Part shown: positions 1 to 5,960 of the stretch, piece after piece | Position numbering within the stretch: the first letter of the stretch is position 1 | Layout of the letters: the number at the start of each line of letters is the position of its first letter | NCBI GenBank assembly: GCA_030453435.1 | Contig: JAKDKI010000133.1 | Coordinates: 1 to 6,455 of the forward strand | Direction of reading: 5' to 3' | DNA length: 6,455 bases | From: Kocuria sp. | GTDB lineage: Bacteria; Actinomycetota; Actinomycetes; Actinomycetales; Micrococcaceae | The notes under the pieces: generated by a model | Seen by the model: the letters and a program-made list of their open reading frames with translations, nothing else | Database searches by the model: none | What the model was told of the DNA's origin: nothing | Translations under genes and position numbers: made by a program

Positions 1-635
1 TTCCCGTGGTGGTCAAGTGGTCCCTCATGGGACGCTTCCGCGCGGGGGAGCGCCCGCTGTTCAGTTCGTTCGTCTGGCGCAATGAGCTCGCGGATGTCTT
101 CGCGGAGTCGTTGGCCGTGCCGTCACTGGTTCGCCTGAGCATCGGCTCGCCCATGTTCAACATGTGGACCCGACTGATGGGCGCACATATCGGCCGTAGC
201 GTGTGGTGCGAGACCTGGTGGTTGCCGGAGTTCGATCTGGTAACGCTCGAGGATCACGTATCCGTGAACCGCGGCACCGTGCTTCAGACCCACCTGTTTC
301 ACGATCGCATCATGCGCCTGGAACCCGTCACCATGCAGCGCGGCTCCACGCTGGGTCCCAACAGCTTTGTGCTACCTGGGGCCACGATCGAACAGCGCTC
401 CACTGTGGGCCCGGGATCGTTGGTCATGCGCCAGGAAACGGTTCCCTCGGACGGTAACTGGGGTGGCAATCCCATCCAGCACTTGGAACCGGGGGACCAG
501 GCGATCAGCTCTGATCTCCGCCCGGGCCCGCCCGTGGCGAATCGCCCGGCGCCGATCTCTTCCGATCCGTCCATGCGCCCCGCCCCGTGGGCAGTCGCGG
601 AGAATGACATGTACACCCAGGAGGCTATGAAGTGA
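1..635 (+). CDS. C-terminal end of a Pls/PosA-type non-ribosomal peptide synthetase (5' partial)
   Basis: This is the last part of a large gene that begins before the window; the frame is open to the left edge, so the GTG at 6 is not a real start. About 210 residues are visible. They match the terminal region I know from Pls/PosA synthetases: a 'SSFVWRNELAD' block near residue 20, 'GRSVWCETWWLPEFDL' near 62-77, 'VNRGTVLQTHLFHDRI' near 86-101, then left-handed beta-helix (hexapeptide) repeats, 'TLGPNSFVLPGATI' and 'TVGPGSLVMR', ending with 'GNPI'. In this family the domain is always last, after adenylation, carrier and membrane-spanning parts; the best-known member makes epsilon-poly-L-lysine. 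The final 45 or so residues are a Pro-rich, probably disordered tail. The stop overlaps the next gene's start. Substrate and product cannot be read here because the adenylation domain is outside the window. Family is near certain; function as a homopolymer synthetase is inference. Confidence 0.88.
   Translation, partial: PVVVKWSLMGRFRAGERPLFSSFVWRNELADVFAESLAVPSLVRLSIGSPMFNMWTRLMGAHIGRSVWCETWWLPEFDLVTLEDHVSVNRGTVLQTHLFHDRIMRLEPVTMQRGSTLGPNSFVLPGATIEQRSTVGPGSLVMRQETVPSDGNWGGNPIQHLEPGDQAISSDLRPGPPVANRPAPISSDPSMRPAPWAVAENDMYTQEAMK
619..635 (+). promoter_or_regulatory. Strong ribosome binding site and GTGA stop/start overlap coupling the synthetase to the membrane protein
   Basis: A perfect AGGAGG (619-624) lies inside the last codons of the synthetase, 7 bases before GTG at 632. 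The synthetase stop TGA (633-635) overlaps that GTG in the tetranucleotide GTGA. This decides the start of the downstream gene and implies the two proteins are translated from one message in coupled fashion. Confidence 0.85.
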
Positions 636-2032
636 GCGAGCAATCGACGAAAGTTGTGGTCGAGGGGTACCTGCCCCCGGGGCACCGCCCCGCGCCGGGA
701 CCCCGGCCTGAACGCGAAGTCTGGACCGGTGAGGATCGTGAACAAGCGCAACCGGTCACGGAAAGCGAATTGTGGACGGCTCAGACTCCGATCGTGACCG
801 CTCCGCCTCGCACGGCAGCACCACCACCGCGCCAGGGCGCCGTGGTTCGCAATCTGCCCAGCGCGGACGGCCGCCGCACCCGGCGTCGAATTGTCGGGGT
901 GGACGTCACCCGCGGGTTCGCGCTGCTCGGGATGATCGCGGTACACACCTTGCCGGCCAGCGCCGACGCCGCCGGGAACCCAACCTGGACCTGGTCCCTT
1001 TTCGGAGGCAACGCGGCCGCCCTGTTCGCGGTGTTGGCGGGTGTCAGTTTGGCGTTCCTCACGGGAGGCCGCACCCCGCGAAGGGGCCGGGACGCCGCCC
1101 GGTCACGGGTTTCGCTGGCGGTGCGTGCGCTGCTGTTGTTCGCCGTGGGACTGTCCCTGAATTTCTTGGACATCCCGGCCTACAACATCCTGATCTACTA
1201 CGGCCTGATGTTCTTGTTGGCCATCCCGTTCACCCTGATGTCCGTCCGGTGGCTGTTGGTCTCTGCCCTCACATTCGCGGTGGCATCACCCTTCCTCATG
1301 CAGTGGTCCCTGGAACACATTCCAGCTCATGTGCACGCCAACCCGAACCTGTTCGATCTGGTCAACGAGCCGGCCACGGTACTTGCGGAACTGTTCCTGA
1401 CCGGCACGTATCCCGCACTGCCGTGGATGACGTTCATTTGCCTGGGCATGGCATTGGGGCGGCTGCCCTTGACCCGTGACCGCATCCAGGTGCTCCTGGT
1501 GGTCATCGGCGCGGTCGTGGCGGCGGTGGGTAAGGGCATTTCCCTGCTCATGCTTTACCGCTTCGACCTGGAGTACGCGCTGATCGAGGCGACTCCCTGG
1601 ATGACCAGCGATGACGTGTGGACCGCGCAGGTTTACGGACCCGACCCTCAGCTGCCGACCACCACGTGGCAGTGGCTACTGCTTTCTGGGCCGCACACCA
1701 ATACCCCGTTCGCACTGATCGGTGCGGCGGGGCTGGCCATGGTTGCCCTGGGTGGGTTCCTGATCGCCAGCCGCGCTATCGGGCGGTGGTTCACCCCATT
1801 GGCGGCGATGGGGTCCATGACACTCACGTTGTACGCGTCCCACTTGGTGTTCCTCACCTTCGTGGAGGTCACACCCATGCCGTGGTTCTGGTACGTCGTG
1901 CAGATCGCGGTCGCGGCACTCGTGGCAACCGCTTGGCAGCAGGCGCTGGGCAACGGGCCGCTGGAACGGGTGGTCACGCGCGCTTCAAAGGCGGTCGGCC
2001 GGGCGGTTGTGCGGACACCGAAGGAGTCCTAG
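632..2032 (+). CDS. Multi-pass membrane acyltransferase-like protein (HGSNAT_cat/DUF1624-DUF418 class)
   Basis: A 466-residue integral membrane protein. Residues 1-85 are Pro- and charge-rich and probably cytosolic, ending in a basic 'RRTRRR' stretch. The conserved family start follows: 'GVDVTRGFALLGMIAVHTL' (89-107), with a His at 105 at the place of the conserved, probably catalytic, His. Hydrophobic segments are visible near 125-145, 161-180, 186-203, 206-222, 262-275, 285-307, 359-379, 389-412 and 418-436. 'GPHTNTPFALIGAAGLAM' (353-370) and 'LTLYASHLVFL' (398-408) also fit this class. Relatives move acyl groups across or at the membrane (human HGSNAT acetylates glucosamine; bacterial ones are mostly unstudied). 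Because it is coupled to the synthetase gene, I infer that it acylates or helps export the synthetase's product; nothing in the sequence proves that. Family assignment is good, substrate unknown. Confidence 0.82.
   Translation: MSEQSTKVVVEGYLPPGHRPAPGPRPEREVWTGEDREQAQPVTESELWTAQTPIVTAPPRTAAPPPRQGAVVRNLPSADGRRTRRRIVGVDVTRGFALLGMIAVHTLPASADAAGNPTWTWSLFGGNAAALFAVLAGVSLAFLTGGRTPRRGRDAARSRVSLAVRALLLFAVGLSLNFLDIPAYNILIYYGLMFLLAIPFTLMSVRWLLVSALTFAVASPFLMQWSLEHIPAHVHANPNLFDLVNEPATVLAELFLTGTYPALPWMTFICLGMALGRLPLTRDRIQVLLVVIGAVVAAVGKGISLLMLYRFDLEYALIEATPWMTSDDVWTAQVYGPDPQLPTTTWQWLLLSGPHTNTPFALIGAAGLAMVALGGFLIASRAIGRWFTPLAAMGSMTLTLYASHLVFLTFVEVTPMPWFWYVVQIAVAALVATAWQQALGNGPLERVVTRASKAVGRAVVRTPKES
2029..2032. 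other. Shared CTAG: overlapping convergent stop codons
   Basis: The + strand membrane gene ends with TAG at 2030-2032 and the - strand phosphopantetheinyl transferase ends with TAG read from 2031-2029. The self-complementary CTAG therefore supplies both stop codons, and there is no spacer at all between the two converging genes. Confidence 0.9.
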
Positions 2033-2802
2033 CGCCCCATGGGGCGGTCGGTCCAAGGCTCGGGACTGCCCAACGGATCCTCGAGCCAGGCAACCGCCGC
2101 GTGCAGTTGAGATCCACGCCGGGTGCGCACCCCCGTGACCACCAGTCCGTCGGGATGACGCACCCGGTTTTCTGCGCCCACGTGCACCGTGGAGGGGTCG
2201 ACGGACAGGCCAGTGCGCCGGGCCTTCAGGAGCGCTTCGACTCGGACCCAGGCATCGGTCACCGCCCGAGCGCGTCGTCGCGCAGGCACCCGCAGCAGGC
2301 GGGACTGATCGGAGGGATGGAGGACCCGCAGTAGCGATTCGGACTGCTGGTTGCTCTGTCGCAGTTCGAGGTCCACGCCCACGGGTCGGTTGGCCATCGC
2401 GACGGCCACGTACCCTGAGGTACGCGCCAGGGAGAACTGGACTGGATCCCCGGGCTCGAGAGCCTTTACGCCACGGACCCTGGCCGGTCCGGGGGCGCCC
2501 GTCGTGGGGTTCCGAGGCAGCTCCACGGCCTCAGGCGGGCAGTCCAAGCGGAGCGCCAGAAGTCGACGTAAGACCACGCGCGAGTTCAGGAATTCCCGGC
2601 GCCGGGTTTCCTCACGTAGTTCACGGGCGCGAGCCAGTTCGTCCTCCCCAAGCCACCACGTGGACATTATGGCCCAGTCATCGATTTCGGCCAGAGCCAC
2701 GACAAATAGGTCCACGTCCCGCGGGGCGTCCCTCAATCGCCGACGCCGCTTGCTCCAGTCAAGCTCATCGGATCCACCCGTGTGCTCGGTCGCGTCATGC
2801 AC
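2029..2802 (-). CDS. Sfp-type 4'-phosphopantetheinyl transferase
   Basis: A 257-residue cytosolic enzyme that would transfer phosphopantetheine from CoA to the carrier domain of the neighbouring synthetase. The domain begins near residue 30 ('DVDLFVVALAEID'). Motifs in order: 'RREFLNSRVVLRRLLA' (68-83), the P-T-G block near 99-103, 'FSLARTSG' (123-130), 'PVGVDLE' (140-146) and 'WVRVEALLKARRTGL' (185-199). Asp144, Glu146 and Glu189 are the expected Mg ligands and Lys193 is the conserved Lys. Two departures from the textbook motif: Val188 replaces the Lys of WxxKE, and Arg127 stands where many members have His. The GTG start overlaps the end of the upstream thioesterase gene by 8 bases; no clear ribosome binding site is seen, so translational coupling is likely. 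Residues 1-29 are charged and poorly conserved in look, so the start is less sure than the product. Confidence 0.85.
   Translation of the reverse strand: MHDATEHTGGSDELDWSKRRRRLRDAPRDVDLFVVALAEIDDWAIMSTWWLGEDELARARELREETRRREFLNSRVVLRRLLALRLDCPPEAVELPRNPTTGAPGPARVRGVKALEPGDPVQFSLARTSGYVAVAMANRPVGVDLELRQSNQQSESLLRVLHPSDQSRLLRVPARRRARAVTDAWVRVEALLKARRTGLSVDPSTVHVGAENRVRHPDGLVVTGVRTRRGSQLHAAVAWLEDPLGSPEPWTDRPMGR
2033..2046. terminator. 14-base perfect palindrome at the convergent gene junction (possible bidirectional terminator)
   Basis: CGCCCCATGGGGCG is perfectly self-complementary and could form a stem of 5 G:C pairs with a CATG loop on either strand. It starts one base after the + strand stop and covers the last codons of the - strand gene. 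There is no T-run on either side, so classical intrinsic termination is doubtful; a pausing or mRNA-end-stabilising role is possible. Confidence 0.35.
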
Positions 2803-3559
2803 GGTCGGTTGTGGAACCGCTCGCGTCGGGGTCCCGCAACGCAGCGTGCAGTAGTTCGGGCCGTTCGAAGATCGCGTGATGACCGCCTCGCAGGCGAAGG
2901 GTGCTCACGGGAGCGGTGGTGAACCGGTTCCAGAGTTCGACGTCCCGCATGGGGGCCGTGGTGTCTCCGTCCGCGGCCACCATCAGCAGGGGAGTGTTCA
3001 CCAAGGGTGGCTCCCGGTCATGGCCGAGGGATGCGGACAGATCGGCGCGCAACGGGTCCAGCACCATGGAACGCATCCCGGGGTCTTCCAAGAGCTCCGG
3101 GGGAGTACCACCCAGCGCTACGAGCCACGCCACGAGTGCGTCTTCATCGTGCAGGGCCGCTGTCAGTTCAGGGCTGGGGTCCGGCGGTGGCACCTTGGCC
3201 GAAACAACCAGGCGGCGAATTCTCCCCGGGCGGTGCCGTTCCACGCGGGCCACACATTCAGCCGCCAGCAGCGCGCCGAAGGAGTGCCCCAGGACATCGG
3301 TGGGCAGCTCGTCAGCGTCCAGCACCGGCAGTAACGCGTCGACGGCTTCGTCCACTATGTCCGCCACGGAAGTAGTGGCCGGTTCTGTCATACGCGCCTC
3401 ACGGCCGGGCCGTCTGTGGGCGAGGACTTCGACGTCGTCGGCAGCCAGTGACCGCCCCGATAAGCCGCCCGCGCCCGCGTGGGGGAAAAACACGAGACGG
3501 CGTTGCGGGACGCCGCCGGGCGTTACCCAACGGGCCAGAACATTGTTGCGGGTAGCCAT
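2795..3559 (-). CDS. Type II thioesterase (alpha/beta hydrolase) of an NRPS locus
   Basis: Type II thioesterases hydrolyse wrong or stalled acyl groups from carrier domains, keeping a synthetase productive. With the start chosen here the protein has 254 residues, normal for the family. Visible marks: 'RLVFFPHAGAGG' (21-32), the nucleophile elbow 'GHSFGA' (91-96, Ser93), an acidic loop with Asp197 and Asp199, and 'RGGHHAIFE' (224-232) with the probable catalytic His227. The family usually starts only about 20 residues before the FPHAG motif, which fits ATG at 3559; that ATG has no Shine-Dalgarno but has a TAGCGT box 7 bases upstream, as in leaderless actinobacterial messages. An upstream in-frame ATG at 3604 would add 15 residues ('MTPVCCGRGG...') and has a weak AAGG five bases before it. 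Its end overlaps the transferase gene, so the two form an operon. Confidence 0.85.
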   Translation of the reverse strand: MATRNNVLARWVTPGGVPQRRLVFFPHAGAGGLSGRSLAADDVEVLAHRRPGREARMTEPATTSVADIVDEAVDALLPVLDADELPTDVLGHSFGALLAAECVARVERHRPGRIRRLVVSAKVPPPDPSPELTAALHDEDALVAWLVALGGTPPELLEDPGMRSMVLDPLRADLSASLGHDREPPLVNTPLLMVAADGDTTAPMRDVELWNRFTTAPVSTLRLRGGHHAIFERPELLHAALRDPDASGSTTDRA

Positions 3560-3566
3560 GGTGGGC

Positions 3567-3572
3567 ACGCTA
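3567..3572 (-). promoter_or_regulatory. Candidate -10 box for a leaderless thioesterase message
   Basis: On the - strand TAGCGT fits the actinobacterial TANNNT -10 pattern and is followed by 7 bases and then the ATG at 3559, the spacing expected if transcription starts on the A of ATG. No convincing -35 is visible, and the longer 3604 start would make this box intragenic. Suggestive only. Confidence 0.38.
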
Positions 3573-3634
3573 GCACCGCCACGCCCGCAACACACCGGTG
3601 TCATCGTCGCCTTTTGTGGGGCTGGATCCCGGGT

Positions 3635-3648
3635 CGTTCCCGAGAACG
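3635..3648 (-). repeat. Small hairpin between the ligase and thioesterase genes
   Basis: CGTTC and GAACG (5 pairs) enclose the loop TCGG when read on the - strand, beginning 8 bases after the ligase stop. No T-run follows. It could slow or protect the 3' end of the ligase message; too short to call a terminator with confidence. Confidence 0.3.
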
Positions 3649-3656
3649 TATCGAAC

Positions 3657-4763
3657 TCAGCGAGCGGGATGTGCGATCAAGGACGAGGAAGCGCAGGCCA
3701 ACAAAGCGTTCATGCCACCGTTCTGCATTGCTCGGCGCTGGCGTTCGGCACCGGTCCCCTCTGAGAGAATTCGTTCCAACCCCCGCTGGACCACGGACAT
3801 ATCCTCGGCTCCTTCGAAGTACGGCTGGACCCGTTCCAGAGCGTCCTGGACCAGATCCGCCGCGGGCTTCTGGGTGCCCGAGATCGGATCCATGAGGGAA
3901 CCGGACAGGCCGAATTTCGCGGACTGCCACACCGCAATCTCCAATACTTCGGGTGGAATCTGCGCCACGGCCGGGACCTCGAGGGACATGCGTGACAGGG
4001 CCCGAATGAAGAGGGCAATCACCACGGCGTCGGAGGCTTCGAGCTGCACATCGCACGCCCTGATCTCGATCGTGCCGTGAGCAAAAGAAATGCGGGTAAG
4101 CCAGGCCAGGGTGCTGGGGCTCTCGACCACGTCGAAGTGAAGCAGCGTTTTCAAGCGGGCCTGATAATCGGCCAAGTTGTCGAACTGCGGGGGAACGCCG
4201 TTGGCCATCCACCGGCGGTAGTGGATGGAACGCCACGAGGCGAATCCACTGTCGGACCCGCGCCACATGGGCGAATTAGCGCCCAAAGCAACCACGAGCG
4301 GCAGCCACGGGCGTAGACCGTTGAGGATTCGGACCCCGTCCTCGAGGGAATTCAGGCCGATGTGAACGTGCATCCCATTGAGGTACTGATCGGCGGCAAT
4401 GGCCGGGGTCATTCCCGCCAACTGGTGATAGCGCTCGCCGGGGGTGACTTGAGCGGGAGCCAGGGCAATGTCGGGCGCGGTACCCGTTGCTGCGGCGTCG
4501 AAGCCCATGGAACCCGCTACTGTGGCGAGTTCGCGGCGAAAGCTCAGCAGGGAGTTCAGTGCGGTGGTCGCATCACTGAACACGGGGGAGGTGTGTTCGA
4601 GTTGGCAGGTGAGCCATTCCGGTGTGGCCTTGCCGCCGCCAGCGGTAATGTCCAGCAGGGTTTCCGCTTGCTGCGGTGCCGGTGTAGCGGGCAACTGGGT
4701 CCCGCGGTCGATGAGGAGGAATTCCTCTTCGATACCAAAAGTGGTCACGACTCGAAGCCCCAC
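3657..4763 (-). CDS. YbdK/GCS2-family carboxylate-amine ligase (glutamate-cysteine ligase-like)
   Basis: A 368-residue cytosolic ATP-dependent ligase, the usual length for the YbdK/GCS2 family, whose members join a carboxylate (classically the glutamate side chain) to an amine such as cysteine. Marks in order: 'FGIEEEFLLID' (9-19), 'QLEHTSPVF' (54-62), 'AATGTAPD' (91-98, where the GTHP motif of other members reads GTAP), 'NGMHVHIGL' (129-137), 'ALGANSPMWRGSDSGFASWR' (159-178) and 'HGTIEIRACDVQ' (229-240). GTG at 4763 is preceded by GGGAG three bases away; an in-frame GTG at 4748 is the alternative. Its stop is 97 bases before the thioesterase start on the same strand, so it may share a message with the thioesterase and transferase. 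True substrates vary in this family; a role in building or extending the synthetase product is inference. Confidence 0.83.
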   Translation of the reverse strand: MGLRVVTTFGIEEEFLLIDRGTQLPATPAPQQAETLLDITAGGGKATPEWLTCQLEHTSPVFSDATTALNSLLSFRRELATVAGSMGFDAAATGTAPDIALAPAQVTPGERYHQLAGMTPAIAADQYLNGMHVHIGLNSLEDGVRILNGLRPWLPLVVALGANSPMWRGSDSGFASWRSIHYRRWMANGVPPQFDNLADYQARLKTLLHFDVVESPSTLAWLTRISFAHGTIEIRACDVQLEASDAVVIALFIRALSRMSLEVPAVAQIPPEVLEIAVWQSAKFGLSGSLMDPISGTQKPAADLVQDALERVQPYFEGAEDMSVVQRGLERILSEGTGAERQRRAMQNGGMNALLACASSSLIAHPAR

Positions 4764-4803
4764 AATCTCCCGATAGCGGGCTCAACAACGGATGAAGGAT
4801 TGT

Positions 4804-4835
4804 CTAATATTCTACCGCCTGGCTATCAGTCCACT
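4804..4835 (-). promoter_or_regulatory. AT-rich promoter-like island for the ligase gene
   Basis: Within a GC-rich gap, the - strand reads TAGAAT at 4814-4809 (5 of 6 to TATAAT) and, overlapping it, TATTAG at 4809-4804 with TGGACT (4 of 6 to TTGACA) 18 bases upstream at 4833-4828. Either could serve as the promoter of the leftward ligase unit. The + strand in the same place also shows TTGTCT (4800-4805) and TATCAG (4824-4829), so divergent overlapping promoters are possible. Consensus matches by eye only. Confidence 0.4.
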
Positions 4836-4837
4836 GA
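4826..4837. repeat. Inverted repeat TCAGT-CC-ACTGA in the divergent promoter region
   Basis: A perfect 5+2+5 dyad sits beside the AT-rich promoter-like island between the leftward ligase gene and the rightward phosphatidyltransferase gene. Its place suits an operator for a dimeric regulator acting on one or both genes, but the repeat is short enough to arise by chance. Confidence 0.3.
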
Positions 4838-4865
4838 CTAATGCGGCGATCGTGACCTGGTGGGT

Positions 4866-4883
4866 CTCGACATTCGGGTCGAG
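4866..4883. repeat. Inverted repeat CTCGAC-N6-GTCGAG upstream of the phosphatidyltransferase
   Basis: Six perfect pairs around ATTCGG, extendable by two G:T pairs in RNA. It lies about 80 bases before the ATG at 4961, so it would be either an operator or a hairpin in the leader. No further gene is seen in 4764-4960. Confidence 0.35.
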
Positions 4884-4960
4884 GTGGGGCAACGTCGGGA
4901 ACACCCGGGTCACAATGGCCCCGAGTGTGCACTGTCCACCGGAAGGATCGGTACACGTCG

Positions 4961-5509
4961 ATGAGCATCATCCACCAGCTGCCCAATCTGTTCACGGCCG
5001 CTCGACTCGTAGCGACCGTTCCGCTGGTGCGTCGCATCCGTGGTGGGCGGACCGGGCCGGGAACCGCGGTGGGCGTTGGGGTCTGGGCCGCTACAGACTG
5101 GATCGACGGCACCTTGGCTCGGCGTATGCACTGGGAATCCACGATCGGCAAGGCACTGGATCCCCTTGCGGACCGTGCGGGGATCTCGGCCATTGCATGG
5201 AGCCTCGCGAAGGTGGGGGAGTTGCCTCGGCGCGTTCCCATCACGGTGTTGATCATGGACCTCGCCACCGGCGTGCTGACGTCCAAAGCCGCCTACCGTG
5301 GGCGCCTCAAGGTCTCCTACCTGGGAAAGGTCCGGAGCGCAATTTTGTTCGTTGCCATGGTGTCGGCCGCCGCTGGTCCCCGGCGACGGGGCAGGTTGGG
5401 GCGGTTTCCGCATGCGCTGGCCGATCTCGGAGCGGTGCTGCACATGGTGGCCGGTGTCAGTTACATCCGTGCGGCACATCTGGGCAATCGCTCGCACCGT
5501 CGCCATTGA
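4961..5509 (+). CDS. CDP-alcohol phosphatidyltransferase family protein
   Basis: A 182-residue membrane enzyme of the family that joins a CDP-diacylglycerol (or CDP-linked alcohol) to a second alcohol to make phospholipid. The signature D-x2-D-G-x2-A-R-x8-G-x3-D-x3-D is complete: Asp46, Asp49-Gly50, Ala53-Arg54, Gly63, Asp67 and Asp71, so it should be active. The N-terminus 'QLPNLFTAARL' (6-16) is the usual family opening, and hydrophobic stretches are seen near 10-24, 35-46, 72-86, 92-108, 124-138 and 153-170. Size fits PgsA-like proteins, but the second alcohol cannot be told. I chose ATG at 4961, with GGAAGG at 4941-4946 (a long 14-base spacer); GTG at 4925 would add 12 residues with no better ribosome site. 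It faces away from the ligase gene. A link to the peptide synthetase locus is not evident. Confidence 0.85.
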   Translation: MSIIHQLPNLFTAARLVATVPLVRRIRGGRTGPGTAVGVGVWAATDWIDGTLARRMHWESTIGKALDPLADRAGISAIAWSLAKVGELPRRVPITVLIMDLATGVLTSKAAYRGRLKVSYLGKVRSAILFVAMVSAAAGPRRRGRLGRFPHALADLGAVLHMVAGVSYIRAAHLGNRSHRRH

Positions 5510-5533
5510 CTCGTTATCACAAGGGGTCATACT
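5506..5533 (+). promoter_or_regulatory. Candidate promoter for the DsrE-family gene
   Basis: TTGACT (5506-5511; 5 of 6 to TTGACA) overlaps the stop of the phosphatidyltransferase gene and is followed after 16 bases by CATACT (5528-5533; 4 of 6 to TATAAT), with AT-rich sequence just beyond. It gives a leader of about 40 bases before the ATG at 5582. Confidence 0.5.
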
Positions 5534-5536
5534 TGT
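5519..5536. repeat. Dyad ACAAG-N8-CTTGT over the candidate -10 box
   Basis: Perfect 5-base arms 8 bases apart, an 18-base symmetric site covering the spacer and -10 of the promoter above. The arrangement suits a repressor operator. No regulator gene lies in the window to pair with it. Confidence 0.35.
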
Positions 5537-5564
5537 AAATAGGGATTCATCTCGGGTCCCGGCA

Positions 5565-5578
5565 GCCCTCTGGAGGGC
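5565..5578 (+). promoter_or_regulatory. Hairpin enclosing the ribosome binding site of the DsrE-family gene
   Basis: GCCCT (5565-5569) pairs with AGGGC (5574-5578) around a CTGG loop. The Shine-Dalgarno GGAGG (5572-5576), 5 bases before ATG 5582, lies in the loop and 3' arm, so folding would hide it. This may lower or regulate translation. Confidence 0.45.
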
Positions 5579-5581
5579 ATC

Positions 5582-5944
5582 ATGACCAAGGCAGCCATCA
5601 CACTCACCACCGGCCTCGAGGACGCGGAGAAGGTGACGGTGGCTTTCCTGGTCGCCGTCGGTGCCGCAGAATCCGGCCGAGACACACTTATGTTCCTGAC
5701 CAAAGAATCGGTCCGCTTGGCCGTCACCGGTTTCACCAAGGGCACTGCCTGCGAAGGGTGCCCACCACTGCCCGACCTCATGGATCGTTTCGCCCACGCC
5801 GGCGGACACTACATCGCGTGCGGGATCTGCGTGAAAGCCAAGGGCGTTGATCCGGATTCACTCGTCGACAACGCAGAAGTCGCCGGAACCGTCCAACTGT
5901 GGGAATGGATCGGAGATGATTGCACTGCCACGTTCAGCTTCTGA
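5582..5944 (+). CDS. DsrE-family protein with two CxxC motifs
   Basis: A 120-residue soluble protein of the DsrE/DsrF-like fold; relatives are small sulfur-carrier or redox proteins, many without known function. It shows the usual beta-strand opening ('AAITLTTGLEDAEKV', 4-18), a helix 'VAFLVAVGAAESG' (20-32), a strand ending 'LMFLTKESVRLA' (36-47), and 'LWEWIGDDC' (106-114) near the end. Cysteines: Cys57-x2-Cys60 ('CEGC'), Cys80-x2-Cys83 ('CGIC') and Cys114. Such pairs could act as thiol-transfer or metal sites; which is not decidable here. The ATG is set by GGAGG five bases upstream, inside a small hairpin. It has its own promoter-like sequence in front and a strong hairpin behind, so it is probably monocistronic. 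Family call is good; cellular role unknown. Confidence 0.8.
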   Translation: MTKAAITLTTGLEDAEKVTVAFLVAVGAAESGRDTLMFLTKESVRLAVTGFTKGTACEGCPPLPDLMDRFAHAGGHYIACGICVKAKGVDPDSLVDNAEVAGTVQLWEWIGDDCTATFSF

Positions 5945-5960
5945 GCGGACTGTTCCTGTG

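Noticed and set aside
299..946. Long open frame on the - strand
   Set aside because: It lies antisense to the synthetase end and the membrane protein start; its Arg/Gly/His-rich composition has no recognisable motif and is typical of a GC-rich shadow frame.
1618..2334. 238-codon + strand frame spanning the convergent junction
   Set aside because: It overlaps two well-supported genes in other frames and shows only low-complexity, motif-free sequence.
2901..3764. 287-codon + strand frame opposite the thioesterase
   Set aside because: Antisense to a gene with clear catalytic motifs; rich in Ser/Arg/Thr/Pro as expected for a complement shadow.
3601..4266. 221-codon - strand frame inside the ligase gene
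   Set aside because: Same strand but a different frame from the ligase, whose motifs span this whole stretch.
4792..5538. + strand frame overlapping the phosphatidyltransferase in another frame
   Set aside because: No family features; the alternative frame carries the full catalytic signature.
4910..5809. 299-codon - strand frame, longest in that region
   Set aside because: It runs antisense through the complete CDP-alcohol phosphatidyltransferase motif and into the DsrE-family gene; the + strand genes have family signatures and start signals, this one has none.
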